DNA of 5,510 nucleotides from Bacteroidetes bacterium UBA6491 (GTDB taxonomy: Bacteria > Bacteroidota > Bacteroidia > NS11-12g > UBA9320): positions 1-5,510 of the forward strand of contig DJML01000126.1 in assembly GCA_002436505.1 (NCBI GenBank). The letters are read 5' to 3'. The position numbers and the translations under genes are program-made. Positions 5,185 to 5,510 of the stretch are shown piece after piece. Under the pieces are notes generated by a model, which ran no database searches, had not been told where the DNA came from, and saw only the letters and a list, made by a program, of their open reading frames with translations. Within the stretch, counting starts at the first letter, position 1; each line of letters opens with the position of its first letter.

Positions 5185-5510
5185 TCACTTAAATGGAGAA
5201 TTGAACTGGCTGAAAAGGGGTGCGTTCTTGTCTTTTTCTGAAATGATCACATCCTTTGTTCCCCAGTTGATATTGAGGTCATTGTCATCCCAACGAAGGC
5301 TGCCCTCCGATGCTTTATTGTAATATGCTGTACATTTATAGCAGAATATGGTATTGTCCTCTAGTGTTAAAAAGCCATGAGCAAACCCGGGGGGGACCCA
5401 TAGCATGGTATGATCGATGCTGTCCAGTTCAATTATAAAATGTTTTCCGAAGGTCGGTGAACTTTTTCTGATGTCCACGATCACGTCAAGAACCTTTCCC
5501 TGGGCGACAC
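5185..5510 (-). CDS. rfbC: dTDP-4-dehydrorhamnose 3,5-epimerase, N-terminus cut by the window edge
   Basis: The C-terminal 107 or so residues of a cupin-fold epimerase are visible; it converts dTDP-4-dehydro-6-deoxyglucose to dTDP-4-dehydrorhamnose in dTDP-L-rhamnose synthesis for surface polysaccharides. The frame is open to the right edge, starting VAQGKVLDVIVDIRKSSPTFGKH, which matches the family core. An in-frame GTG at 5484 is therefore internal, not the start. Further signatures are WVPPGFAHGFLTL (family PxGxAHGF strand), the YKCTAYYNKASEGSLRWDD segment, and LNINW. The catalytic His region (usually RGLHFQ-like) and the N-terminus are off-window. The protein ends with FSQFNSPFK, a normal length after the last motif. 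The tryptophan dioxygenase gene follows in the same direction after 46 bp. Other rfb genes may lie beyond the right edge, but this cannot be seen. Confidence 0.94.
   Translation of the reverse strand, partial: VAQGKVLDVIVDIRKSSPTFGKHFIIELDSIDHTMLWVPPGFAHGFLTLEDNTIFCYKCTAYYNKASEGSLRWDDNDLNINWGTKDVIISEKDKNAPLFSQFNSPFK

Noticed and set aside
1..5510. Defence island, mobile element, CRISPR or RNA gene
   Set aside because: No transposase, integrase, nuclease, spaced repeats, or tRNA/rRNA-like structure was found on either strand; the genes look like ordinary chromosomal ones.

Overview
This window looks like part of a Bacteroidota chromosome. The direct signs are a C-terminal sorting domain of the type IX secretion system (T9SS, restricted to the Bacteroidota/FCB group), two predicted signal peptides followed by Gln as expected from the Bacteroidetes 'Q-rule', and several TAnnTTTG-like promoter boxes with no clear Shine-Dalgarno sequences. 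Genus cannot be told from what is visible.

Layout, left to right. (1) The 3' part of a secreted subtilisin-family (S8) serine protease on +, cut by the left edge and closed by a strong terminator. (2) A small secreted or periplasmic helical protein of unknown function on - (693-1295). (3) A two-domain chromate-transporter-family (ChrA) membrane protein on + (1325-2599). Genes 2 and 3 are divergent with only 29 bp between their start codons, and their candidate promoters reach into each other's coding sequence. A 20-bp perfect palindrome lies beside them, in the first codons of chrA. (4) A bidirectional terminator, then a second strong hairpin, in the chrA 3' intergenic region. (5) A 129-aa protein on - that is almost only a signal peptide plus a T9SS type A sorting domain. 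(6) An A-rich, strand-skewed intergenic stretch of 305 bp. (7) A 217-aa exported protein on + with a carboxypeptidase-regulatory-like beta-sandwich domain. Its true start is probably the ATG at 3511, because a consensus promoter box covers the upstream in-frame TTG. (8) A tryptophan 2,3-dioxygenase family protein on -, convergent with gene 7 and only 14 bp from it. (9) The C-terminal part of dTDP-4-dehydrorhamnose 3,5-epimerase (RfbC) on -, cut by the right edge, directly upstream of the dioxygenase and probably co-transcribed with it.

The genes do not form one pathway. Most are single-gene transcription units facing each other, and the only probable operon is rfbC-dioxygenase at the right edge, where a nucleotide-sugar (surface polysaccharide) cluster may continue outside the window. 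I see no CRISPR array, insertion sequence, tRNA, rRNA or recognisable defence or phage module. The points most worth a second look are the chrA divergent control region with its palindrome, the cargo-less T9SS sorting-domain protein, and the altered C-terminal active-site loop of the tryptophan dioxygenase homologue.
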